A stretch of DNA of 35,579 bases from Dehalococcoidales bacterium (GTDB lineage Bacteria > Chloroflexota > Dehalococcoidia > Dehalococcoidales > Fen-1064), in the NCBI GenBank assembly GCA_016929875.1, contig JAFGHZ010000053.1, positions 1-35,579 of the forward strand, given 5' to 3'. The translations under genes and the position numbers were made by a program. Below, piece after piece: positions 1 through 7,259 of this stretch. The notes under the pieces were generated by a model. It saw only the letters and a program-made list of their open reading frames with translations. It did not search any database and was not told the origin of the DNA. The stretch's first letter is position 1, and every line of letters starts with the position of its first letter.

Positions 1-1274
1 CCGGCGATGAGCAGGTGAGGCATTTTGGAAAGGTCGGCGGCACCGGCTTCACCGCCGGCGCCTTTACCCAGCGCGATGGATAATTTGGATTTGGAGGCAA
101 TCTTCTGGAAAACAGTGGTTTCAATGACGCCGCGCAGGCTGACGGCACTGGATACCGTATTCGGCACTTCGATGCCGACGATGGCTTTTCCCGGGACCGG
201 CGCCTCGATGCGGATGCTGGATGCCGCCAATGCCAATGCTAAATCGTTGGCAAGCGATGTGATCTTATCTACCTTAACTCTGGTGCGGGAGACCTCTTCC
301 AATCTGGTCTGAATCGCGCCGTCTTTGTCCTTTTCTTTGACCTCTCTTGTCTTGATGTCCCATCCCGGCTCGACTCCAAACTGGGTCACGGTGGGGCCGG
401 CATTAATCTGAATGACCTTTGCCTCCACGCCATAGCTTTTAAGAGCCTCCTCGATTCGCTTCGCTCTCTGCATGTTGTCAGCCTGACCTATCTCGACTTC
501 GGAGGTATCGTCCAGGATATCGATTGGCGGTAATCGCCAGCCATCGACTTCCCTGGCGGAGGCAGACTGGCCGTATTTCTTCCAGACGTCCTGAGCTATC
601 TGTCGCAGGCCTTTTTGTGCCGGGGCGGCTGCAGTTTCCTTCTCTTTTGCCGGAGCCTTAGTTTCTTTGGGAGTCGGTGTTTCAGTCACCATCGGACCGG
701 TGCCATCGGGGGTTTCTTTAAAGGGCATAGAGAGCTTTTTGTAAACGATGGGTTTCATTGTGGCCCTCTGAAGTCTCCGATTTCGTGCATTCGCAATAGT
801 TCTCGTGAGCCATTTCACAACCCACTTCACGAAGTAAATGAGTAATTGCGGTGCCACCAGAAGCAGACTTGCCAGCAGGATGCCGAAGATTCTCAGCGCT
901 CCCGGGAAATTCTGGTCGCCGATGATACCGAGACCGAAAGAACCACCCAGGCTGAGGAATGCCAGGATTCCCCAGGCGCCGAAGATAAGAGCGATGACGC
1001 CCAGACATTTCATCCAGCTCCTGAGAAGCGAAGTGGTTTTTCTGCGCCATATCAGGATGACGAGTGCCAGTATTGCCAGCGCGATTAAAAGTATGCCCCA
1101 GCCGATGACGTCCCAGATGTTAGACCAGACATCGGAAAGCCAGTCGCCGACTTCTCCCCACGGCGCAATACTGGCTGCAATTGCTGCCAGTATCACCAGG
1201 ACGCCGTAAAACAGCCAGTCCCAGTGTAGCATCCACCTGCCTTTCCCTGCTGACCCCTTACTCTTTTTCGGCAT
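1..1274 (-). CDS. ftsK: DNA translocase FtsK/SpoIIIE, N-terminal part (cut by window edge)
   Basis: The reading frame starts at an ATG at 1272-1274 and stays open to base 1, giving 424 codons. Four hydrophobic segments lie in about the first 170 residues, as in the FtsK membrane anchor. An acidic and Ala/Pro/Lys-rich linker follows, then the alpha/beta part of the motor, with stretches such as GPTVTQFGVEPG and GIEVPN that precede the ATPase core. The frame ends at PHLLIAG, just where the Walker A loop should follow, so the ATPase and gamma domains lie outside. The product is a septum-located hexameric motor that pumps chromosomal DNA at division. It is the last gene visible in a minus-strand operon, 23 bp after the RNase J stop. 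The family call is firm; only the motor end is unseen. Confidence 0.93.
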   Translation of the reverse strand, partial: MPKKSKGSAGKGRWMLHWDWLFYGVLVILAAIAASIAPWGEVGDWLSDVWSNIWDVIGWGILLIALAILALVILIWRRKTTSLLRSWMKCLGVIALIFGAWGILAFLSLGGSFGLGIIGDQNFPGALRIFGILLASLLLVAPQLLIYFVKWVVKWLTRTIANARNRRLQRATMKPIVYKKLSMPFKETPDGTGPMVTETPTPKETKAPAKEKETAAAPAQKGLRQIAQDVWKKYGQSASAREVDGWRLPPIDILDDTSEVEIGQADNMQRAKRIEEALKSYGVEAKVIQINAGPTVTQFGVEPGWDIKTREVKEKDKDGAIQTRLEEVSRTRVKVDKITSLANDLALALAASSIRIEAPVPGKAIVGIEVPNTVSSAVSLRGVIETTVFQKIASKSKLSIALGKGAGGEAGAADLSKMPHLLIA

Positions 1275-1297
1275 ATTTATTACCTGAGTGTACTATA

Positions 1298-2956
1298 CTA
1301 TACTTTCACCATAAATGGTAGAATCATCGGGTGTCTTTTGGTCTGTTCGTAATAGAATTTATATAAAGTGTCCCTCACTTTAGCATTAACGAAACTCCAT
1401 TCCGCCGGGCGTACGCCGCTGTGGTCCAGTACCTGCATGACCAATTCGCGGCTTTTTTCCAGCAGGTCGCTGGAGTCCTGCGGGTCAATGAACCCCCGTG
1501 AGACGATATCCGGTTTGCCTACCAGTTTACCGGTTTGCCGATTGATGGCAATGATGACGATGACGATGCCGTCGCGTGCCAGCATCTGTCGGTCGCGCAA
1601 CACGACGTTATCGATATTACCCACACTGAGCCCATCGACATAGACATTGCTGGAAGGGATACGTCCGGTGATTTTAGCGTTGTTACTATCGAGTTCCAGT
1701 ACATCGCCGTCTTCCATCACGAAGGTATTATTTTTGGGAATACCGACTGATTGTGCGAGTTTAGCGTGCAGGCAGAGATGCCGGTACTCCCCGTGAATTG
1801 GCAGGAAGAATTTCGGTTTCACGATGTTGAGCAGGAGTTTCAGTTCTTCCTGACTGGCGTGCCCGTGGACGTGTACCGGCGCAATGTTGTTGTAAAGTAC
1901 CTGAGCGCCCTGTTTGAAAAGGTTATCGATTGTTCGCGCTACCACGGCTTCGTTGCCCGGGATGGGCGTAGCCGATATTACCACTGTATCTCCGGGTATG
2001 ACCTGCAGGTGGCGATGGTCTCGATTCGCCATGCGTACCAGCGCCGAGGTCGGTTCTCCCTGAGTCCCGGTGGTGACGAAAACAATACGGTCGTGCGGTA
2101 TTTTTTTCATCTCCTCAATTCGTACCAGTGTTTTAGGCGAGGCTTTGAGATAACCCAGATCGAGCGCCATGCGGACGATTTCAACCATGTTATGGCCTAC
2201 GACGCAGACACGCCGGCTGTGTTTCTCCGCCGCATCAATTATCTGCTGGACCCTTGAAATCAAGGATGAGAAGGTGGCGATAATCACTCTACCGGGGGCT
2301 TCTGCTATGACGCGGTCAAAGGTTTCTCCGACAGCACGTTCCGAGGGCGTGTATCCCGGAAGTTCCGCATAGGTGGAATCGGACAGTAAAAGCAGGACCC
2401 CCTGCCTGCTGACCTGTGCCAGACGAGACAGATCGGTGGGCTTACCTCCTATCGGCGTGTAGTCGACTTTGAAATCGCCGCTGTGAACGATAGTTCCGAC
2501 GGGCGTGTTAATGATGAAACCAGCCGCGTCCGGAATACTGTGGCAGACGGGCAAGAATTCCACCCTGAATTTACCCAGCGTAACCTTACCGCCGGTGGGT
2601 ACTACTCTGAGGTCGGCTGACGCCAGTGCCTTCTGCTCTTTCAGCTTGACCGATATCAAGCCGTTGGTCAATTTCGTAGAATAAACAGGAACATTGAGTT
2701 GGGGCAAGATATAGGGTATTGCCCCGATGTGGTCTTCATGACCGTGTGTGATGATGATACCTCTTATCTTATCTTTCTTGTCCTGAAGGTAAGAGATATC
2801 GGGGATGACGAGATCGATTCCCATCATTTCTTCCTCGGGGAACATCAAGCCGACATCGATGATAATGATGTCGTTTTCATATTCCAACACCATCATATTC
2901 TTGCCGATTTCGCTCAGCCCGCCGAGAGGAATAATTTTTAGTTTAGATTTTGTCAA
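1298..2956 (-). CDS. rnj: Ribonuclease J
   Basis: A 552-residue metallo-beta-lactamase/beta-CASP ribonuclease of the usual RNase J length. The metal-binding signature HGHEDH is at residues 71-76, and later conserved blocks include HSGDFKVDYTP, SDSTYAE and PIHGEYRHL. Members of this family combine 5'-3' exonuclease and endonuclease activity and act in mRNA turnover and rRNA maturation in bacteria that often lack RNase E. The C-terminal domain after about residue 450 (VGNIDNVVLRDRQ) is the usual multimerisation part. The gene starts 9 bp after the 88-residue upstream gene and ends 23 bp before ftsK, so it is mid-operon. J1 and J2 paralogues cannot be told apart here. Confidence 0.96.
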   Translation of the reverse strand: MTKSKLKIIPLGGLSEIGKNMMVLEYENDIIIIDVGLMFPEEEMMGIDLVIPDISYLQDKKDKIRGIIITHGHEDHIGAIPYILPQLNVPVYSTKLTNGLISVKLKEQKALASADLRVVPTGGKVTLGKFRVEFLPVCHSIPDAAGFIINTPVGTIVHSGDFKVDYTPIGGKPTDLSRLAQVSRQGVLLLLSDSTYAELPGYTPSERAVGETFDRVIAEAPGRVIIATFSSLISRVQQIIDAAEKHSRRVCVVGHNMVEIVRMALDLGYLKASPKTLVRIEEMKKIPHDRIVFVTTGTQGEPTSALVRMANRDHRHLQVIPGDTVVISATPIPGNEAVVARTIDNLFKQGAQVLYNNIAPVHVHGHASQEELKLLLNIVKPKFFLPIHGEYRHLCLHAKLAQSVGIPKNNTFVMEDGDVLELDSNNAKITGRIPSSNVYVDGLSVGNIDNVVLRDRQMLARDGIVIVIIAINRQTGKLVGKPDIVSRGFIDPQDSSDLLEKSRELVMQVLDHSGVRPAEWSFVNAKVRDTLYKFYYEQTKRHPMILPFMVKV

Positions 2957-2965
2957 TTTTGTATC

Positions 2966-3232
2966 CTATGAATTTATTGTTTGTGTTTCGTAGCCGACAG
3001 CCGTGCCGTCGGTTGCAGATATTTGAATTTTAAACGGTAGTTCGGTCTTTTTACCGATGAACCATGCTCCAATCATAGCGGTTCCTGCCACGTCATAGAT
3101 GAGGATCCCTTCGATGGAGGCAAGTCTGACCTTATCCACGGAAATCTTTTTAATGCCTTTCAGCCGCTCTTCCAGAAAGCGTTCTGCCGCTATCTGTGCC
3201 TGGTCGAGAGAAATCAGTCCTCTATCTGGCAT
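2966..3232 (-). CDS. Small conserved-looking protein, possibly PepSY-like
   Basis: An 88-residue protein between the uracil-DNA glycosylase gene (23 bp upstream) and rnj (9 bp downstream), so almost certainly part of the same transcript. I do not recognise it firmly. The N-terminal helix (ISLDQAQIAAERFLEERL) followed by alternating strands with GILIYDVAG and FKIQISATDG resembles the helix-strand layout of PepSY-type domains, where a protein or peptide is bound. There is no signal peptide, lipobox or obvious membrane segment, and no cysteine. The PepSY idea is a shape-based guess; the coding call rests on tight operon spacing. Confidence 0.75.
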   Translation of the reverse strand: MPDRGLISLDQAQIAAERFLEERLKGIKKISVDKVRLASIEGILIYDVAGTAMIGAWFIGKKTELPFKIQISATDGTAVGYETQTINS

Positions 3233-3255
3233 TCGTGCCTCCGGTTCTGAAGTTG

Positions 3256-3876
3256 CTAAAACATGCTCAACTGTTGCGGTTGCGAATCCGATTCTGTAGC
3301 GGTCTCCTCGCTTGTTTCTGTCTGTGTCTGTGCCTGTGTCAATAACGACGGAAGTTTCAGCATATCCTGCTCGATGACCTGTCGCAAGTTACCCTGATGG
3401 AGCGCTGCCGCAGGATGGTACATCGCGAAATAGATAATCCCGTTCTGCTTTTGGACGGTGCCGTGGATTTTACTGATGCTTTTACCCGGGAAGAACCTCG
3501 CCATCGAATAACGGCCCAGCGTGACGATTATTTTCGGGGAGATTATCTCGATTTGTTTGTCGAGCCACTTCTGGCAGTTGGCGATTTCAATAGGCAAAGG
3601 CTCCCGGTTATCCGGCGGCCGGCACTTGATAACGTTGGCGATGTAAACCTGTTGGCGTTTGAGATTTATGGAAGAGAGCAAGCTATCCAGAAATTGACCT
3701 GCGGGACCGACGAAAGGACGACCCTGCTGGTCTTCATGCCAGCCCGGGGCTTCACCAATGAAGAGTATTTCGGCGTTCTCAGCACCCTCGCCGGGGACTA
3801 CCCTGGTCCGGGCCCTAGCAATTTCACACTGCCGACAGAGGGAAATTTCCTGATAAAGGTCAGTCAGTGCTGACAT
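3256..3876 (-). CDS. Uracil-DNA glycosylase, family 4 (iron-sulfur type)
   Basis: A 206-residue protein that removes uracil from DNA as the first step of base-excision repair. Four cysteines at residues 14, 17, 85 and 101 match the 4Fe-4S ligands of the thermophile-type family 4. Motif A is GEAPG (41-45) and motif B is HPAA (from residue 154). The catalytic domain ends near residue 175; a polar Gln/Thr/Glu/Ser tail follows and ends exactly in QLSMF (202-206), which looks like a beta-clamp-binding pentapeptide. It is the first gene of the operon leading to rnj and ftsK, with a promoter about 55 bp upstream. The ATG is preceded by only a weak purine-rich site. Confidence 0.94.
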   Translation of the reverse strand: MSALTDLYQEISLCRQCEIARARTRVVPGEGAENAEILFIGEAPGWHEDQQGRPFVGPAGQFLDSLLSSINLKRQQVYIANVIKCRPPDNREPLPIEIANCQKWLDKQIEIISPKIIVTLGRYSMARFFPGKSISKIHGTVQKQNGIIYFAMYHPAAALHQGNLRQVIEQDMLKLPSLLTQAQTQTETSEETATESDSQPQQLSMF

Positions 3877-3931
3877 CTTATCTTGACGACCTGCATTCCA
3901 AATTTTGACATTGATTCCTGATTACTTGATT

Positions 3932-3960
3932 ATGATAACACGGGAGTGAAATCAAGTCAA
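3932..3960 (-). promoter_or_regulatory. Promoter of the glycosylase-rnj-ftsK operon
   Basis: On the minus strand TTGACT (3960-3955), a 17-bp spacer and TATCAT (3937-3932) form a good sigma-70-type promoter. Transcription would start near 3925, giving a leader of about 50 nt before the glycosylase ATG. The -35 box lies inside a 19-bp sequence that recurs at 4147-4165, where no matching -10 follows. Confidence 0.6.
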
Positions 3961-4165
3961 TTGGAGGCAACTATTCAATTTCCATATTGTTGCGATATAG
4001 AAAAATGCAATGTGAAAAGTACACGACGACCCACTCCTGACCTCGCCCTATCAGGGCGAGGGAATACTACATATTAAGAAGAGGCTCAACGCCCCTCTTA
4101 AACTCCCTTTCCTAACCGATGGGAAATATAAGGAAAAGATGCAGGAGAGTGAAATCAAGTCAATT
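3944..4165. repeat. 19-bp direct repeat flanking a hairpin-bearing segment
   Basis: GAGTGAAATCAAGTCAATT occurs at 3944-3962 and again, without mismatch, at 4147-4165, a 203-bp offset. Between the copies lies a perfect 9-bp hairpin, CCTCGCCCT-ATC-AGGGCGAGG, at 4041-4061. It is preceded by the same GACCCAC word that comes before the hairpins of the two larger repeats at 4187 and 5809. Either a segmental duplication or the insertion of a small palindromic element with target duplication would give this picture. No ORF lies inside. Confidence 0.7.
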
Positions 4166-4186
4166 CAAATGATAAAACGGCACTGT

Positions 4187-4407
4187 TTGCATTTAGTTGA
4201 AGTTTATTATAACTACGCAGGATTATATTACACAACCCTTTCGACTTTCGCTCAGGGCAAGTGACCCACATCCCTTCGTCCCGATTCTATCGGGACGAAG
4301 GGCAGGCCTTCATACCCGCCCTGTTAGGGCGGGGAATAATCACGGTAGGGAGGAGATATGTTGATTGGCGGGTTTCACCCACCCTACATGAATAGACTGA
4401 GCAGAAC
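4187..4407. repeat. Hairpin-rich intergenic element, copy 1
   Basis: The first 83 bp (4187-4269) match 5809-5890 at about 87 percent, with one indel. A perfect 14-bp inverted repeat with a 3-nt loop (4272-4302, arm CCCTTCGTCCCGAT) follows, then an 8-bp hairpin CCCGCCCT-GTT-AGGGCGGG (4315-4333). The word GAGCAGAAC closes the element at 4399-4407. Copy 2 has the same order and nearly the same length (219 against 221 bp), but its hairpin arms have unrelated sequences. No protein is encoded. Confidence 0.7.
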
Positions 4408-4481
4408 CGAAGATAAAAGTGAATTGACCGTAATCCCTTTACTCTGATAGACTTCATTTGTAAGGTGTAAGGGGGAAAGAT

Positions 4482-5726
4482 ATGAGTTCTTTGCGACAAA
4501 CCGACCTTGAAATTTATAGTGCTATCGAGGCAGAGAGAAAACGCCAACAATCCACTATCAATCTGATTGCCTCGGAGAATTATGCCAGTCATGCCGTGCT
4601 GGAAGTTCTCGGTTCTTTTCTGACGGATAAATATGCCGAAGGTTATCCGCAGCATCGGCACTACGGCGGTTGCGAGAACGTGGACGTGATTGAGACGCTG
4701 GCGATAGAACGCGCTAAAAAGCTTTTTAAAGCCGAACATGCCAATGTACAGCCTCATGCCGGGGCACAGGCGAATATGGCGGTATATCTCGCCATGCTGC
4801 AACCCGGGGATACGATTATGGGCATGAGATTAATACATGGCGGGCATATGACCCATGGGGACACGATCAGTTTTTCCGGAAAGAATTATAAGGTTGTGCA
4901 ATACGGGGTCGATAAAGAAACAGAGCGTATCGATTACAAGGAAGTGGAACGATTGGCCCTGGAGAACAAGCCGAAGCTTATTATCGTCGGGGCCAGTTCT
5001 TATACCAGGATTATAGATTTCGAGCGTTTCCGCCAGATTGCGGACATGGTCGGGGCAAAATTGATGGTAGATATGGCGCATATCGCCGGCTTGATTGCGG
5101 TCGGTTTACATCCGACACCGGTACCTTATGCTGAAATCGTAACCTCCACCACCCATAAGACTTTAAGAGGGCCGCGGGGTGCTTTCATTTTGTGCCGCCA
5201 GGAATATGCACAGATGATCGATAGGGCCGTTTTCCCGCAGATGCAGGGCGGCCCCCTGGTACATGCCATCGCGGCAAGAGCAGTAGCTTTTCAAGAAGCT
5301 TTACAGCCGTCTTTCTATGATTACCAGAAGAATATCCTGGATAATGCTCAGGTGCTCGCAGGAGAATTAAGTCGTCTCGGTTTGCGGCTCGTTTCGGGTG
5401 GAACGGACAATCACATTGTTATGGTCGACCTGACGCCGATCGGAATATCCGGGAAGAAAGCCCAGGAAGCACTTGAACGTGTGGGTATCGTGGTCAACAG
5501 GAATTCCATCCCGTTCGACACCCGTTCCAACTGGGTAACCAGCGGAATCAGACTGGGTACACCGGCAATGACCACGCGCGGTTTCACAACGACGGAGATG
5601 AAACTCTGTGCCAACTTGATTTTCAAGGTATTAACACATATAGGCGATACCGCTGTCGAGGACCAAGCAAGAGACGAAGTACAACAGTGGTGCCATAAAT
5701 TCCCTATCCCTGGGATAGACGATTAG
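4482..5726 (+). CDS. glyA: Serine hydroxymethyltransferase
   Basis: A 414-residue PLP enzyme of standard length that interconverts serine and glycine while loading the one-carbon unit onto tetrahydrofolate. The PLP lysine is K226 in THKTLRGPRGA. The N-terminal block IASENYAS and the YAEGYPQHRHYGGCE block are typical, as is the folate/PLP region MVDMAHIAGLIA. The ATG at 4482 follows a purine-rich GGGGGAAAG site at the right distance. It is monocistronic: hairpin elements lie on both sides, and a strong terminator sits 28 bp after the stop. Glycine and one-carbon supply link it to the purine precursor gene prs downstream, but they are transcribed separately. Confidence 0.98.
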   Translation: MSSLRQTDLEIYSAIEAERKRQQSTINLIASENYASHAVLEVLGSFLTDKYAEGYPQHRHYGGCENVDVIETLAIERAKKLFKAEHANVQPHAGAQANMAVYLAMLQPGDTIMGMRLIHGGHMTHGDTISFSGKNYKVVQYGVDKETERIDYKEVERLALENKPKLIIVGASSYTRIIDFERFRQIADMVGAKLMVDMAHIAGLIAVGLHPTPVPYAEIVTSTTHKTLRGPRGAFILCRQEYAQMIDRAVFPQMQGGPLVHAIAARAVAFQEALQPSFYDYQKNILDNAQVLAGELSRLGLRLVSGGTDNHIVMVDLTPIGISGKKAQEALERVGIVVNRNSIPFDTRSNWVTSGIRLGTPAMTTRGFTTTEMKLCANLIFKVLTHIGDTAVEDQARDEVQQWCHKFPIPGIDD

Positions 5727-5753
5727 CGGTTTTATGAATTGCTGTGTGATTAG

Positions 5754-5786
5754 ACTGGCTGGGACTGAAAAACCAGCCAGTTTTTA
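5754..5786 (+). terminator. Rho-independent terminator of glyA
   Basis: Perfect 9-bp stem ACTGGCTGG / CCAGCCAGT (5754-5762 with 5773-5781), a 10-nt loop and a run of T at 5781-5786. It starts 28 bp after the glyA stop codon. Confidence 0.9.
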
Positions 5787-5808
5787 TTATGCCCGGGAGA
5801 AGTACTAA

Positions 5809-6027
5809 TTGCATTTGGTTGAGGTTTCTCATAACTACGTGGGTTTATATTACACAACCCTTTCGACTGTGCTCAGGGCAAGCGACCCACCTCTATCTCT
5901 CCTCCCTGAGAGGGAGGAGAGATAATAACGAGAGGGAGGGCATTCGCCCTCCCTCTTCTAGAGTTTCTACCCAGTCCCGTCGGATTTAGTAATTCCCGAA
6001 CAATAAACAACCAAAATCGAGCAGAAC
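5809..6027. repeat. Hairpin-rich intergenic element, copy 2
   Basis: Its first 82 bp match the head of copy 1 at 4187. Next comes a perfect 14-bp hairpin with 3-nt loop (arm TATCTCTCCTCCCT, loop GAG), then a 10-bp hairpin GAGGGAGGGC-ATTC-GCCCTCCCTC, and finally GAGCAGAAC at 6019-6027. The hairpin arms differ from copy 1 although position, arm length and loop size of the first one are kept. The element ends about 26 bp before the prs promoter. Confidence 0.7.
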
Positions 6028-6052
6028 TGGGGGTGAGGTTGTTTTCCGATGG

Positions 6053-6061
6053 TGGTATAAT
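6053..6061 (+). promoter_or_regulatory. Extended -10 promoter of the prs-secA operon
   Basis: TGGTATAAT is a consensus extended -10 (TG-N-TATAAT). I see no good -35 at 16-18 bp, which is usual for extended -10 promoters. Transcription would begin near 6068, about 30 nt before the prs ATG; the AAGGAG ribosome site is at 6088-6093. Confidence 0.65.
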
Positions 6062-6097
6062 GTAAGAGCCTGAGATAGCGCCGATTGAAGGAGTATT

Positions 6098-7042
6098 ATG
6101 GACGATCTGAAGATATTTACGGGCAATGCTCACCCTGCTCTGGCGAAAGAGATTTCCGATTACCTCGATATTCCGTTGGGGCATGCGGAGGTATTCGATT
6201 TCAGCAATGAAAACATCTTTGTCCGTATTATGGAAAATGTTCGCGAGAGGGATGTTTTCGTCGTTCAGTCGATATCGCGTCCGGTCAACAAAAGCCTGGT
6301 AGAGTTGTTGATTATGCTCGATGCCCTGAAACGGGCTTCTGCCAAGAGAATTACGGCGGTCACTCCTTACTATGCCTATGGGCGTACGGACAAGAAAGAC
6401 CAGCCCCGCGTCCCGATTACTGCCCGGTTGATTGCCGATCTGCTGACAGTGGCGGGTGCCAACCGTTTGCTGACAGTCGATTTGCACGCCGCCCAGATAC
6501 AGGGGTTCTTTAATATACCGGTGGACGAGTTGACGGCGCTGTATTTGCTCAGCGATTATTTCAAACGGAAAAAACTGGAAGACATGGTCGTGGTGGCTAC
6601 CGATATCGGTATTTCCAAGCGGGCGCGCGACTTTGCGGCAAGACTCAATGCCCCGCTCGCGATTATAGAGAAAAGGCGTCTCGGAAATGACGGCAAGACC
6701 GAGGTCTTGAATATCATCGGCGACGTCAAAGACAAAACTGCCATTGCTTTCGATGATGAAATCGATACCGCGGGCTCTATTGTGAACGCGCTTAATACGA
6801 TAAAAGAGGATGGTGCCAAAGAAGTGTATGCCTGTGCCATACATCCTGTTTTCTCCGGTAAAGCAATCGATCGCCTTGCCCAATGTCTGGTGAAAGAGGT
6901 GGTCGTAACGGACACCATCCCGGTCCCGCCTGAAAAGAAACTGGATAAAATCGTGGTTCTCCCGATAGCACCGTTACTGGGTGAAGCAATCCACCGCATT
7001 CATACCGGTCTGTCCGTAGGAGCGATGTTTGAGCCAGAGTAA
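6098..7042 (+). CDS. prs: Ribose-phosphate pyrophosphokinase
   Basis: A 314-residue PRPP synthetase of normal length that transfers pyrophosphate from ATP to ribose 5-phosphate, feeding purine, pyrimidine, His, Trp and NAD synthesis. Landmarks are IFTGNAHPALAKEI at the N-terminus, the flexible-loop block YGRTDKKDQPRVPITA, the metal and phosphate site VDLHAAQIQGFF, and the PRPP-loop variant DDEIDTAGS. The ATG is 4 bp after AAGGAG. It opens a five-gene plus-strand run; its stop overlaps the start of the following small gene by 14 bp, suggesting translational coupling. Confidence 0.97.
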   Translation: MDDLKIFTGNAHPALAKEISDYLDIPLGHAEVFDFSNENIFVRIMENVRERDVFVVQSISRPVNKSLVELLIMLDALKRASAKRITAVTPYYAYGRTDKKDQPRVPITARLIADLLTVAGANRLLTVDLHAAQIQGFFNIPVDELTALYLLSDYFKRKKLEDMVVVATDIGISKRARDFAARLNAPLAIIEKRRLGNDGKTEVLNIIGDVKDKTAIAFDDEIDTAGSIVNALNTIKEDGAKEVYACAIHPVFSGKAIDRLAQCLVKEVVVTDTIPVPPEKKLDKIVVLPIAPLLGEAIHRIHTGLSVGAMFEPE

Positions 7043-7259
7043 AGAACTGGTAGCAGTCTATATTGCAAGAGGGGAAACCGAGGCACAGGTAATCAAAGGT
7101 CTGCTGGAAAGCAACGGTATCTCCTGCTTATTGAAACCATCGTCTTCCCCATCTGTTTATGTTTTCACGGTGGACGGCCTGGGCGAAGTCAAAATTATGG
7201 TCCGGGAGGAGGACGCCGGGGAGGCGAGGGAGTTAATTAGAGGGGAAAAGCATGTTTAA
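7029..7259 (+). CDS. Small DUF2007-like signal-transduction-type protein
   Basis: A 76-residue protein starting at a TTG at 7029, inside the prs 3' end; TAGGAG ends 6 nt upstream and supports this start. The pattern LVAVYIARGETEAQVIKGLLESNGISCLL followed by a short beta part and VREEDAGEARELI matches the DUF2007 family, a ferredoxin-like fold thought to act in regulation, with no reaction known. Its stop overlaps the secA ATG by 8 bp (sequence ATGTTTAA), so it lies between prs and secA and is probably translationally coupled to both. Confidence 0.85.
   Translation: MSQSKELVAVYIARGETEAQVIKGLLESNGISCLLKPSSSPSVYVFTVDGLGEVKIMVREEDAGEARELIRGEKHV

Noticed and set aside
5873..6883. 336-codon minus-strand frame opposite prs
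   Set aside because: It lies antisense to a certain prs gene, runs into a hairpin element and has no familiar sequence; it is a frame shadow.
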